A stretch of DNA of 7,023 nucleotides from Eubacteriaceae bacterium (GCA_031280495.1 JAITGT010000081.1:1-7023); one strand, 5' to 3'; shown: positions 1 through 6,874, counted from the stretch's first letter. Program-made: numbers and translations. Notes: generated by a model not told the origin, from the sequence alone.

Positions 1-1764
1 ATGCAAGGCAGCTCCGCCGGGCCGAAGACAAGGCATGTGTCGGACGAAGAATATGCAGAAGGCGCGCGCCTTGCCTGCTCCAGCTATCTCACGTCAGACG
101 CCGCTGTTCTCGTGCCGGACATTGCCTCCGCCTACAAATCCAGAATGAAAATAGCGGATCTGAGCAGCAAACAGGAAGTGGAGATTTTTAACAGCATCTG
201 GAGGCAGGTCCTTGAAGCCGGCCTTACTTTCGACAACGACTACGCCGTTCTCGAACTTGAGATGGAGGAGCCAACTTTCGAGGACACTATGCCGGACAAC
301 GAGAGGCTTGCGCGCGCCGTTCTGAAGAAAACAGGCGCATCGGAAGCGAAAGTGGCGCTGCCTGCGATGCGAAAGATATCCGAAGCGCTTCGAATGGAAG
401 GGTTTCGGGCAAAGGCCGTGGTTCGGGAGACTGGCGGAGTGGCAGAGATCCTGGACGTCTTTCCTGCCAGCGAAAAGGCCAAGGCTTTCTGCGCTGTTAT
501 TGACATCGGCACAACAACAGTCTCTGCGCTGCTCTCCAACATTCAGACTGGGAGGATATACGCAAAGGCGTCTTCCGGCAATGGGCAAATCCGCTATGGG
601 GCAGACGTCATCAACCGCATTTTGGAGTCGGCCAAGCCAGGCGGCAGGGAAAAGCTGATGGACGCTGTCATTGGGGAGACCATAAACCCTCTTCTGCTTT
701 CCATGTGTTCCTCCGCCGGCGTCAGCATGGATTCCATCTATCTGGTCGCCGTGTCTGGCAACACCACAATGGAGCACCTCTTTTGCGGCGTGAATGCAGA
801 CTATTTAAGGCAGGAGCCATTTGTTCCCGCTTTCTTTCGCGACCTCTCGATAAAGGCCAAAGATCTCGGGCTGAATGCCAACGAAAATGCGCAGGTCGCA
901 TTGGCTCCAAACATCGGAAGCTATGTCGGAGGGGACATTACGGCTGGAACGCTCGCTTCCATGATATGGAGCCGGGAAGAGTTCTCGCTTTTCCTTGACC
1001 TTGGGACAAACGGCGAGATTGTTTTTGGCAACAAAGACTTCCTCCTCGCCTGCGCATGCTCCGCTGGGCCTGCTTTCGAAGGGGGCGACCTTTCCTGCGG
1101 AATGAGGGCAACCGATGGGGCCATAGAGAAAATCGATCTTGACCCCGCTACGCTTGCTCCAGCCTATACTGTCATCGGAGGGGGGAAGCCTGTTGGCCTG
1201 TGCGGGTCTGGCTGCATCGACCTCATCGCCGCCCTCTTTCGGGCAGGCGCCATCACCGCAAAGGGGCGCTTTTTTGCTGAGTCCGATCGCATCCGGCACG
1301 ACAGCTACGGAATCGGCCGCTATATTGTCGCTTCGGAAGAGGAAAGCGCCACTGGCAAAGAAATTTCGATAAACGAAGTGGATATCGACAATTTTGTGCG
1401 TGCAAAAGGCGCGATCTTTTCCGGCATTCGCGTTATGCTCAACTCCATGGAAATGGACATTTCCATGGTCAGCGACATTTATGTCGCCGGCGGCATCGGC
1501 AGCGGGGTAAATATGCGCAACGCGGTCGAGATCGGGCTGTTTCCGGATCTGCCTCTGGAGCAGTTCCACTATATCGGCAATTCAAGCCTTTCCGGGGCGT
1601 ACTGCATGGCGCACTCGAACAGCTCAAAAGAAAAAATCGATGAAATAGCCAGCGCAATGACTTACATTGAGCTCTCCAACATTCCCAGCTACATGCAGGA
1701 ATTTGTGGCTGCCTGCTTCCTTCCGCACACGGATCTGTCCCTTTTTCCAAGCTGCGGCGCTTAG
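1..1764 (+). CDS. acsV: Reductive activator of the corrinoid iron-sulfur protein (RACo/AcsV), 5'-truncated by the window edge
   Basis: By family knowledge this protein takes electrons through an N-terminal 2Fe-2S domain and uses ATP to reduce inactive Co(II) in the corrinoid iron-sulfur protein back to Co(I). The visible 587 residues show only the tail of the ferredoxin domain: LAC at 24-26 looks like the last cluster ligand. A linker and middle domain follow, then the ASKHA ATPase core. Its motifs are the phosphate-1 loop DIGTTT (168-173), LDLGTNGE (332-339), LCGSGC (400-405) and the adenosine loop VAGGIGSG (495-502). The ATG at position 1 is probably an internal methionine, because relatives have some 40-60 more residues carrying three further cysteine ligands. 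The stop is TAG at 1762-1764. No terminator follows closely; the first strong one is some 820 bases downstream. The gene faces the operon for its substrate protein. Related ASKHA activators of methyltransferase corrinoid proteins look similar, but the acs context favours RACo. Confidence 0.88.
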   Translation: MQGSSAGPKTRHVSDEEYAEGARLACSSYLTSDAAVLVPDIASAYKSRMKIADLSSKQEVEIFNSIWRQVLEAGLTFDNDYAVLELEMEEPTFEDTMPDNERLARAVLKKTGASEAKVALPAMRKISEALRMEGFRAKAVVRETGGVAEILDVFPASEKAKAFCAVIDIGTTTVSALLSNIQTGRIYAKASSGNGQIRYGADVINRILESAKPGGREKLMDAVIGETINPLLLSMCSSAGVSMDSIYLVAVSGNTTMEHLFCGVNADYLRQEPFVPAFFRDLSIKAKDLGLNANENAQVALAPNIGSYVGGDITAGTLASMIWSREEFSLFLDLGTNGEIVFGNKDFLLACACSAGPAFEGGDLSCGMRATDGAIEKIDLDPATLAPAYTVIGGGKPVGLCGSGCIDLIAALFRAGAITAKGRFFAESDRIRHDSYGIGRYIVASEEESATGKEISINEVDIDNFVRAKGAIFSGIRVMLNSMEMDISMVSDIYVAGGIGSGVNMRNAVEIGLFPDLPLEQFHYIGNSSLSGAYCMAHSNSSKEKIDEIASAMTYIELSNIPSYMQEFVAACFLPHTDLSLFPSCGA

Positions 1765-1873
1765 CCTCCAAGGCGAAAAGGCCAAAGAAAACGGGTTTGG
1801 AACTGTTTGCCGGCGTGCCCTGGGCCAAGAAGCAAAAGGGCGAAAACTATTAGAAGGCGCGCCAATGGCGGCG

Positions 1874-1885
1874 CTCAGCGCTGAG
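1874..1885. repeat. 12-bp perfect palindrome
   Basis: CTCAGCGCTGAG is fully self-complementary with no spacer. It is flanked by GCG and GGCGC, which could lengthen the stem if two G residues are bulged. It lies 110 bases after the RACo stop codon and has no T-run on either side, so it is not an intrinsic terminator. It could be a protein-binding site or a chance palindrome in GC-rich DNA. Confidence 0.35.
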
Positions 1886-2006
1886 GGCGCGCAAGACAAG
1901 GAATGCGCCCAAATAGCGAGGCTGCCTCTGCCAAAGCAGCTATAGGGGGCGATGCAAAAGCCTATAGATCCTCGGCGGCAAAACCAATCCTCTGGCGCTG
2001 CCTGAA

Positions 2007-2031
2007 TCGAAAGGGCTCGGCGCCCTTTCGA
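2007..2031. repeat. Perfect 10-bp inverted repeat (hairpin) in the gene-free gap
   Basis: TCGAAAGGGC (2007-2016) and GCCCTTTCGA (2022-2031) are exact reverse complements separated by the five bases TCGGC. The fold is stable on either strand. No T-run follows it in either direction, so it does not look like an intrinsic terminator. It may be a processing or stability element in a 3' untranslated region, or a dispersed palindromic repeat. Only one copy is visible in this window. Confidence 0.6.
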
Positions 2032-2580
2032 ACGCAGCGGCAATGCGCGTACGGCGATTTGGCGCAATCGCTGAGAGCGGCTCCTCCAAGAGGGGCACAG
2101 CGCCTGGGCGCCCCGCCTGCCCCATCCATGCGGCTTTGCCATGCATGCGCGCAATTCGGTTTCATCTAGAAACTCGGTCTAGCCAGCCGCAGCCTATAGC
2201 TTGCGTTTATGCATTCAGCCCTTTTTTCCCGCATGGGCACAGCGGCTGTCCAGGAGCCGTACGCGCGGGCCCTGGGCGCTATGACACAGTCTCTTTATAC
2301 AGCCCCAGCGAAGCCTCCTCCGCCAGAAGAAGTGGCAGAATCGCGCAAGAGCCTATCCGAAAAGACAGGGCTCAATCTAGAAACGGGAACACTGCCGCAG
2401 GCTCATTGGCTTTTGCAGCAGCCGCCTTGAGCGCCGCATCTCTGCCATGGCGGCATAAGGAGTTTTTCCAGCATTTCTGGCTTGCCGCATCAAGTGGCTT
2501 GCGCGCCTTATTATGGAAGGGCCGCGCTTCATGCCCTTTGCTTTTTTGTTTCCCCATTGGCAGGCAGCGCGCCATCGGCG

Positions 2581-2626
2581 AAAAAAAAGGCCTCCTCTAG
2601 GCTTCAGCCTAGGGAGGGCCTTTTTT
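2581..2626. terminator. Bidirectional intrinsic terminator between the RACo gene and acsE
   Basis: Arms at 2589-2602 and 2607-2620 form a 14-position stem around the loop TTCA. On the + strand the pairing is 11 Watson-Crick pairs, two G-T wobbles and one C-A mismatch. The stem is followed by six T residues (2621-2626) on the + strand. On the - strand it is followed by eight T residues (complement of the A-run 2581-2588). It starts about 21 nt after the acsE stop codon, so it ends the - strand operon. It is also the first convincing stop for + strand transcription coming from the RACo gene. Confidence 0.9.
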
Positions 2627-2641
2627 ATGGCTTTCCGCTTC

Positions 2642-3427
2642 CTACAGATCGAGGAAAGAGTCTGCGTAAAGAACCTCGTTGTTGATGATGTCGCAGCATT
2701 TTATGGTTTCCATCATCCGCTGATCGTTCGGGTTGAGGATCGCTGAGGTAAAGCCCGCCTGAATGGCCCTTGCGATAAAGACGGAGTCCATGATGGGGCG
2801 AATATGCTTTGGCATGCCATTGGAGACATTTGAAAGCCCGCCTGTTGTGTTGAGGCCCATGTCCGTGATCATCTTAATGGCTTCGAGCACTTCGAGCTGT
2901 TTCTCCTGCATTCCTTTGATGACAAGGAAAAGCGGATCAAACCACATATCGGACGGATCCATTCCAAGGCCCATTCCGCGCTCCAGCATTTCTTGGAGGT
3001 AAACCATGCGCTCGTCGTTGTCAGAGGGAATGCCCTGCTTGGAGCAAAGCGCGATGACAATCGCGTCATTGGCGGCAGCGAGATCAATGTACTCAACACG
3101 GTCGCCGGCATCGGCGCTGTTGACGATTGGCTTGCCCTTTGAGCGGTTGTAGACGGAAATGCCGGCTTCAATGGCCGCTTTGTTTGCCGTGTCAAGAGCC
3201 AATGGCACATTGCCGCAGGCTTCCTGAATTGTGGTCACGGCCCATTTCATCAATTCAACGCCGGTGGATTCGGCAGGCCCGATGTTAACGTCAATGTAAG
3301 TGGCCCCTGCTGCCAGCTGGTCTTTCGCCCTTTTGAGTATTGGCTCCGGATCCCTTTTCTCAAAAGCCTCTCTGATGGAAGGAGAGATGACGTGAATCCT
3401 CTCGCCGATAACGATAAATTTACCCAT
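2642..3427 (-). CDS. acsE: Methyltetrahydrofolate:corrinoid iron-sulfur protein methyltransferase
   Basis: AcsE transfers the methyl group of 5-methyltetrahydrofolate to Co(I) of the AcsC/AcsD protein, the last methyl-branch step before acetyl-CoA synthase. The 261-residue length matches the family (about 260), and the whole chain reads as one pterin-binding TIM barrel. Visible landmarks are IGERI (7-11), DVNIGP (46-51), ALDTAN (77-82), VNSAD (102-106), FDPL (163-166), GLSNVSNG (197-204) and a C-terminal YADSF. Asp79, Asn103, Asp164 and Asn200 align with the folate-binding and catalytic positions known from the Moorella enzyme (Asp75, Asn96, Asp160, Asn199). The start is supported by AAAGGAG 10 nt upstream (3438-3444). 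The gene is last in the operon, 45 nt after acsC, and is followed closely by a strong terminator. MetH-type methyltransferases share the fold but are much longer. Confidence 0.95.
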   Translation of the reverse strand: MGKFIVIGERIHVISPSIREAFEKRDPEPILKRAKDQLAAGATYIDVNIGPAESTGVELMKWAVTTIQEACGNVPLALDTANKAAIEAGISVYNRSKGKPIVNSADAGDRVEYIDLAAANDAIVIALCSKQGIPSDNDERMVYLQEMLERGMGLGMDPSDMWFDPLFLVIKGMQEKQLEVLEAIKMITDMGLNTTGGLSNVSNGMPKHIRPIMDSVFIARAIQAGFTSAILNPNDQRMMETIKCCDIINNEVLYADSFLDL

Positions 3428-3472
3428 GCAATTCTTGCTCCTTTATATAGTAATGCGAAAAGCCTTGGCGGG

Positions 3473-4816
3473 CTATATCTCTTTGAAAAATTTGACGGCC
3501 TGAATGGCTTCATTCGGCCCAACAATAATTTCCCAGCCAGGAAGCTTGTCTTCCAACTCGCCCTTCAGAACGGCGACTTTTCCGGGAAGAACGAGCTTTC
3601 TCGACTTGATCTTGGACTCAATTTCAAACTCTTCAATAAACTTTGCAATGCTGCCTGCGCTGAATTTTCCCGCTGCCCAGCTCGTGAGAACGGAATAGCC
3701 GCCTGCATCCGGAATGATGAGGTTTACCGGAACGCCAGAGCGTTCGAGCTCGCCAGATATGACGAAATAGGATAGGGCAAAGTCGACGGTAATGGCGACG
3801 ACAGAATTCTCGTCCGCGCCGTTGAGAGGGTAAATGCCTGGCTCTACGCGCATTGGCTTCTGCGGATCGGTGTAAATGTTCTGGCGAAGCGCGTATAGCG
3901 GCAGCGCCTGGGCATAGGTCATGGACTCCATTACAAGGATGGATCCGTATTTGAGGATAAACAGGGAAGCAAGGGCTGTCTGCATGTGGGGATCGCCGGG
4001 GGCAAGCCTTTCAAGGTTGACAAGCGACGGGTACCCAAATGTCCTGTCCTGCCCCTTGATGGCAGCGCGGCGGATCTCCACTGCTTTAGCGAACGCGTCC
4101 TTTGCAGAAGAGGAGCCTACATCAAGGATCAGGTTTTTGTTTCCAAGCTTTTCAATCTTTTCCACAACGTCATGCAGCTCTTCGAGGCTTTCGCCGCTGA
4201 CGCCAAGCACGGCGCCGAACTTTGTTGCCAGAGCGCTGAACGCTTCATAGTTGGACGCGTTGACCCCATTGAGGATCGGATTTTTGCCCTTCGCGATCTC
4301 CAAAGCTTTTTCCGCCACAGCGGCGTCACGCACAGAAAGGATGAGGGCTTTGTCTGTTGCTGCGGCCTTTGTGACAAGGTCTATATAGCGATCCTCTCCC
4401 TTTCCGTCGACATAGTTGACATAAAGGAATTCGACGTACATGCGCTCGCCGATGCGCAGGTAGTCAATCTCGCCTGCCTTTGCGAAAACGCCATCGTTGT
4501 GCTCGTCCGACGAGGCATTGCACACTGAGAGCGCAAAAAGCGTCTTTGAGACGAATGTTTTCTCGTGCCTTTCCAAAACTGTCTCGCTGCCCAAGGAATA
4601 GGAGCTGTCGCCATAACCCACCGTGATGGTCTTCATCGGAGGCGCAGTCGCGTCGCTCAGCTCGGCAATGACGTCTGGGGACAGGTGCGGGCATTTCTCC
4701 AGCGCAACGGCGCCTTGCGCAACCTTCATCGCGAATGCCATGCAGGTGGGGTTCCCGCAGTCTTTGCAGTTTGTTTTTGGCGTGACCTTAAAAATCTGAA
4801 TGCCTGTTAGTGCCAT
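3473..4816 (-). CDS. acsC: Corrinoid iron-sulfur protein, large (gamma) subunit
   Basis: This subunit carries the methyl group on its corrinoid between AcsE and acetyl-CoA synthase, as a heterodimer with AcsD. The N-terminus has the cluster motif with Cys17, Cys20, Cys25 and Cys42 (spacing C-x2-C-x4-C-x16-C) within CKDCGNPTC and LEKCP. This is the 4Fe-4S domain that links the corrinoid to reductive activation. A TIM-barrel region fills the middle. The C-terminal part is the corrinoid-binding domain, with conserved-looking stretches PDAGGYSVLTSWAAGKF (369-385) and PGWEIIVGPNEA (426-437). The length of 447 residues is essentially that of the Moorella protein. GGAGG at 4826-4830, 9 nt from the ATG, supports the start. 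The gene begins only 16 nt after acsD ends, so the two subunits are almost certainly made from one message. No key residue appears to be missing. Confidence 0.97.
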   Translation of the reverse strand: MALTGIQIFKVTPKTNCKDCGNPTCMAFAMKVAQGAVALEKCPHLSPDVIAELSDATAPPMKTITVGYGDSSYSLGSETVLERHEKTFVSKTLFALSVCNASSDEHNDGVFAKAGEIDYLRIGERMYVEFLYVNYVDGKGEDRYIDLVTKAAATDKALILSVRDAAVAEKALEIAKGKNPILNGVNASNYEAFSALATKFGAVLGVSGESLEELHDVVEKIEKLGNKNLILDVGSSSAKDAFAKAVEIRRAAIKGQDRTFGYPSLVNLERLAPGDPHMQTALASLFILKYGSILVMESMTYAQALPLYALRQNIYTDPQKPMRVEPGIYPLNGADENSVVAITVDFALSYFVISGELERSGVPVNLIIPDAGGYSVLTSWAAGKFSAGSIAKFIEEFEIESKIKSRKLVLPGKVAVLKGELEDKLPGWEIIVGPNEAIQAVKFFKEI

Positions 4817-4832
4817 TTATCTATACCTCCGG

Positions 4833-5774
4833 TTAAGCAAGCGCTTTTATGAAATTCGAAATCGTTTTGACAGATGTCGGGTGCCTCAGAATGACTGCGT
4901 GGGAGCCGGCCGCCAGGCATGCTGCAGCGGTGGCAATCTCGTTCATGACGCCACGCTCTTCAGCAGGCCCCCATTCAGGCTGATCCGCTTCCGGCATCAC
5001 AGACTCTTTGACATACCACGTTTCGGTCGACACAGGCGTGATGATAGGCATCTGGATCATCGTGTCGTTCTGCTGGAGGGCCGCCATGACGATGCGCTGC
5101 ATGGTTGAGGCCACATATTCAAAGCCATAGCCGACCGTTGCCGCGCCGACATTCATCACTATGGATTCCGGGCTCACGCCGACCTGGTTGATCAAAACAT
5201 TGAGCTGCTTGGCAAGGTTGATGTCAACGGCAGATTCAGCGCCAAGCTTTTGGCCATAAGCCAGGCCGACAGACGCGGCCAGTGTCTTGTAGTTCTCTTC
5301 TTTGGCAGACATGAACAGAACGTTCTTTCCCTGAAGGGCGTCAGCGATGGCCCCAAACAAGGCAGTGTCTTTCTCCCCATTCTTGCTGCCATAGACAACA
5401 AGCGGCAAATCCACTGCGTCCGCCACTTTTTTGGCGGTTTCGGCGCATTCCTCCACTGATTTGTTGAGCCCGTTGGGGTCGGCGCCTTCAAAGCGAAGGC
5501 ACAGAAAATCCGCCCCCTCGACGCCTGCGGCCTTTTTGGCAATGGCAGCGATGTCCGCGTCGTTGCCATAAAACTCTTTTAGTTCTGGCGATAAGGTTTC
5601 TAGGCCTGTGTCCAGGATCTCGATCCCGACTTTTTTGAGGTTTTCGACCGGCCCGTCAAATGAGTAGAAAGGCAGGACGCTCTCGCCGCCGAGAACGATC
5701 TTCTTGTCGCCAGTGCCAATGTCCACTTGCTTGATCGAAGCGCTGAATTTCTGTGGTGAGCTTTTGAATGGCAT
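4833..5774 (-). CDS. acsD: Corrinoid iron-sulfur protein, small (delta) subunit
   Basis: AcsD pairs with AcsC and, with its TIM-barrel fold, cradles the corrinoid cofactor during methyl transfer. It has no iron-sulfur cluster, and the sequence has no clustered cysteines. Family-like segments are the N-terminal MPFKSSPQKFSASI, LGGESVLPFYSFDGP (28-42), NVGAATVGYGFEYVASTMQRI (208-228), QNDTMIQMPI (235-244), ETWYVKES (251-258) and the C-terminal RHPTSVKTISNFI (297-309). I chose the ATG at 5774, giving 313 residues. Family members begin with MPFK-like sequence, and AGGAGG lies at 5787-5792, 12 nt upstream. An in-frame ATG at 5807 would add 11 residues but has no ribosome binding site and would overlap the good one. 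Ninety-seven bases separate it from cooC, with no clear terminator or promoter, so co-transcription is likely. Confidence 0.96.
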   Translation of the reverse strand: MPFKSSPQKFSASIKQVDIGTGDKKIVLGGESVLPFYSFDGPVENLKKVGIEILDTGLETLSPELKEFYGNDADIAAIAKKAAGVEGADFLCLRFEGADPNGLNKSVEECAETAKKVADAVDLPLVVYGSKNGEKDTALFGAIADALQGKNVLFMSAKEENYKTLAASVGLAYGQKLGAESAVDINLAKQLNVLINQVGVSPESIVMNVGAATVGYGFEYVASTMQRIVMAALQQNDTMIQMPIITPVSTETWYVKESVMPEADQPEWGPAEERGVMNEIATAAACLAAGSHAVILRHPTSVKTISNFIKALA

Positions 5775-5786
5775 CTCTTTGTTTAT

Positions 5787-5792
5787 CCTCCT
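5787..5792 (-). promoter_or_regulatory. Ribosome binding site that decides the acsD start
   Basis: AGGAGG on the - strand is a full Shine-Dalgarno core, 12 nt before the ATG at 5774. It falls inside the longer alternative frame that begins at 5807, which argues for the shorter protein. The 12-nt spacing is slightly long but acceptable. Confidence 0.8.
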
Positions 5793-5836
5793 GTATTGTG
5801 TCCACATGTTTTAGGGCTTGCTTTATGTTGCCTGCC

Positions 5837-5869
5837 CCGCTTTCGGCTTCCTGGCACAGCCAGCAGCGG
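5837..5869 (-). repeat. Nested small hairpin between cooC and acsD
   Basis: An inner stem CTGGC (5851-5855) with GCCAG (5859-5863) closes a three-base loop. An outer pair CCGCT (5837-5841) with AGCGG (5865-5869) can enclose it. It begins three bases after the cooC stop codon. No T-run follows on the - strand, so it is not a full terminator. It may affect message stability or differential expression of cooC and acsD, or it may be incidental. Confidence 0.3.
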
Positions 5870-5871
5870 CG

Positions 5872-6642
5872 CTATATGCCTAGCGTTTTTAAGATATCCC
5901 TGAGGACTGCCTTAGACGGCGCGTCTTCCGGCAGCTGTACTGTTGGAATGCCGTCAGAGTCATATTGGTAGACGAGTTCGTCGTGCGGTATCACGCCAAG
6001 GAGGTTAAGGTTCTGCAGGGCAATCTCCTCTTTGACCCCCTCGGAAAGGAAGCCGTTTGGCGCGCGGTTTATGATAACCCCCATTTGGGTGGGCTGAATT
6101 TTCATTTCGCTCACGAGCTGGGCAATTCGGCCGACAGCCTGGACGCCGCGGCGCGAAGCGTCGCTGACAAGCAGCATCGCGTCAACTTTCTTTACAATGC
6201 CGCGGGAAATGTGCTCCATGCCTGCCTCGTTGTCGACAACAATGTATTTGTAGTTGCCGGCAAAACGGGTGATCTGCGTTTTGAGGACGCCATTGACATA
6301 GCAGTAGCACCCCTCCCCCTGGCTTCGCCCCATGACAAGCATGTCAAAATCGTTTTCTTCAATGAGCGCGTTGGAGAACTTGGATTCCATGTAGTCCATC
6401 TTTGAAACGCCGGCAGGAATCGGGTTGACGGCGGCAAGCTCCGCCTGCGCCACCTCCTCGCGAATGTCCCCTAGCGTCAACTCTATTTTCACGCCCAGAA
6501 CCTCGTTCAGGTTCGAGTTTGCGTCCGCGTCAACAGCAAGTATGGGCGTTTTCCTCTGTTTGGACAGATAGTCAATAATGAGGCCGCAAATCGTCGTCTT
6601 TCCTGTGCCGCCTTTGCCTGCCACTGCGATTGTGTATGCCAT
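5872..6642 (-). CDS. cooC: CooC/AcsF-type nickel-insertion ATPase for CO dehydrogenase/acetyl-CoA synthase
   Basis: This MinD/ParA-like P-loop ATPase binds nickel and helps insert it into the active site of CO dehydrogenase or acetyl-CoA synthase in the cytoplasm. The 256-residue chain opens with the deviant Walker A motif GKGGTGKTT (9-17), whose signature Lys10 marks the MinD class. It continues with VDADANSNLNEVLG (37-50), the metal-binding C-x-C motif CYC at 112-114, and VVDNEAGMEHISRG (135-148). Cys112 and Cys114 fall at the same numbers as the nickel-binding cysteines reported for Carboxydothermus CooC1. The ATG at 6642 is preferred because the P-loop then lies near the N-terminus as in relatives and AAAGGAG sits 4 nt upstream. 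A TTG at 6675 would add 11 residues. It is the first gene of the operon. Whether it serves the dehydrogenase (CooC) or the synthase (AcsF) cannot be told from sequence alone; acsF is an equally reasonable symbol. Confidence 0.92.
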   Translation of the reverse strand: MAYTIAVAGKGGTGKTTICGLIIDYLSKQRKTPILAVDADANSNLNEVLGVKIELTLGDIREEVAQAELAAVNPIPAGVSKMDYMESKFSNALIEENDFDMLVMGRSQGEGCYCYVNGVLKTQITRFAGNYKYIVVDNEAGMEHISRGIVKKVDAMLLVSDASRRGVQAVGRIAQLVSEMKIQPTQMGVIINRAPNGFLSEGVKEEIALQNLNLLGVIPHDELVYQYDSDGIPTVQLPEDAPSKAVLRDILKTLGI

Positions 6643-6868
6643 TATTCTCCTTTCGGCGCTAGGCGAATGCCGCAAAGCGCAGGTTTTTTCCTCCGCGCTT
6701 TTGCTTCCGCGCCGGGCAAAAAAGAAGCCGGCGCGCCGTTTTTAGCGTGAAAAAACGGCTGCGGACTGAATGCGCCAGATCACGCGCCTTAATGCGTTCT
6801 GCTATTGAAAACGAAAGTGCCTTCTGCCCAAATTGCGGCTCTTTTGCGCTCGGTTGGCGTTTTTTCCC
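6643..6868 (-). promoter_or_regulatory. Structured 5' leader of the cooC-acsD-acsC-acsE operon
   Basis: If transcription starts near 6868, the message has a leader of about 225 nt. In its second half three hairpins follow one another. The first pairs 6751-6759 with 6735-6743 (nine pairs, loop of seven). The second pairs 6728-6735 with 6708-6715 (eight GC pairs, pyrimidine-rich 12-base loop). The third pairs 6695-6704 with 6672-6680 (nine pairs with one bulged T, plus an inner three-pair extension, loop of six). The cooC ribosome binding site lies just beyond. I could not match the leader to a cobalamin, tetrahydrofolate or other known riboswitch. The role is inferred from position and structure only. 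Confidence 0.4.
6647..6653 (-). promoter_or_regulatory. Ribosome binding site that decides the cooC start
   Basis: AAAGGAG on the - strand lies 4 nt before the ATG at 6642. The spacing is short but workable. A second SD-like GGAGG at 6690-6694 lies 14 nt before an in-frame TTG at 6675, which is too far to be convincing and is inside a hairpin. Confidence 0.7.
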
Positions 6869-6874
6869 TATACG

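Larger units (their letters stand above)
1765..2588. other. Long gene-free stretch between two convergent transcription units
   Basis: About 820 bases lie between the stop of the RACo gene and the terminator after acsE. Open frames exist on both strands, but their products are rich in Arg, Ser, Ala and Pro, lack ribosome binding sites, overlap one another, and resemble no family I recognise. I see no tRNA, rRNA, insertion sequence or CRISPR pattern. Local structure includes a perfect hairpin at 2007-2031 and a palindrome at 1874-1885. The 10-mer ATCTAGAAAC occurs twice (2164-2173 and 2375-2384), which is compatible with chance. Transcription from RACo probably runs through this stretch to the terminator at 2581-2626, so it may be a very long 3' untranslated region, a decayed gene or the seat of a small RNA. 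None of these can be shown here. Confidence 0.6.

Noticed and set aside
94..777. Long - strand frame antisense to RACo, and a similar one at 805-1569
   Set aside because: Both lie wholly opposite a gene with clear ASKHA motifs. They are shadow frames produced by its codon use.
1624..2154. 176-residue - strand frame overlapping the RACo 3' end
   Set aside because: It overlaps a certain gene by about 140 bases, has biased Arg/Ser/Ala composition, and has no recognisable domain.
2164..2384. Direct repeat of ATCTAGAAAC at 2164-2173 and 2375-2384 as possible ends of a small element
   Set aside because: A single shared 10-mer in some 800 bases is within chance expectation, and there are no terminal inverted repeats or coding content between the copies.
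2209..2430. 73-residue + strand frame in the gap with a fairly protein-like composition
   Set aside because: No Shine-Dalgarno site precedes the ATG, no family is recognisable, and the longer overlapping frames around it look equally non-coding. It cannot be supported without homology.
2043..2600. 185-residue + strand frame across the gap
   Set aside because: It has no ribosome binding site, an Arg/Ser/Ala/Pro-rich product, and runs into the terminator stem. This is typical of a chance open frame in GC-rich DNA.
5775..5807. Eleven-residue N-terminal extension of AcsD from the ATG at 5807
   Set aside because: It lacks a ribosome binding site, covers the strong AGGAGG of the downstream start, and is not like family N-termini.
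6643..6868. Cobalamin or tetrahydrofolate riboswitch in the operon leader
   Set aside because: Expected for this pathway, but I could not find the B12-box core or a tetrahydrofolate-type core. The hairpins are reported only as an unidentified leader.
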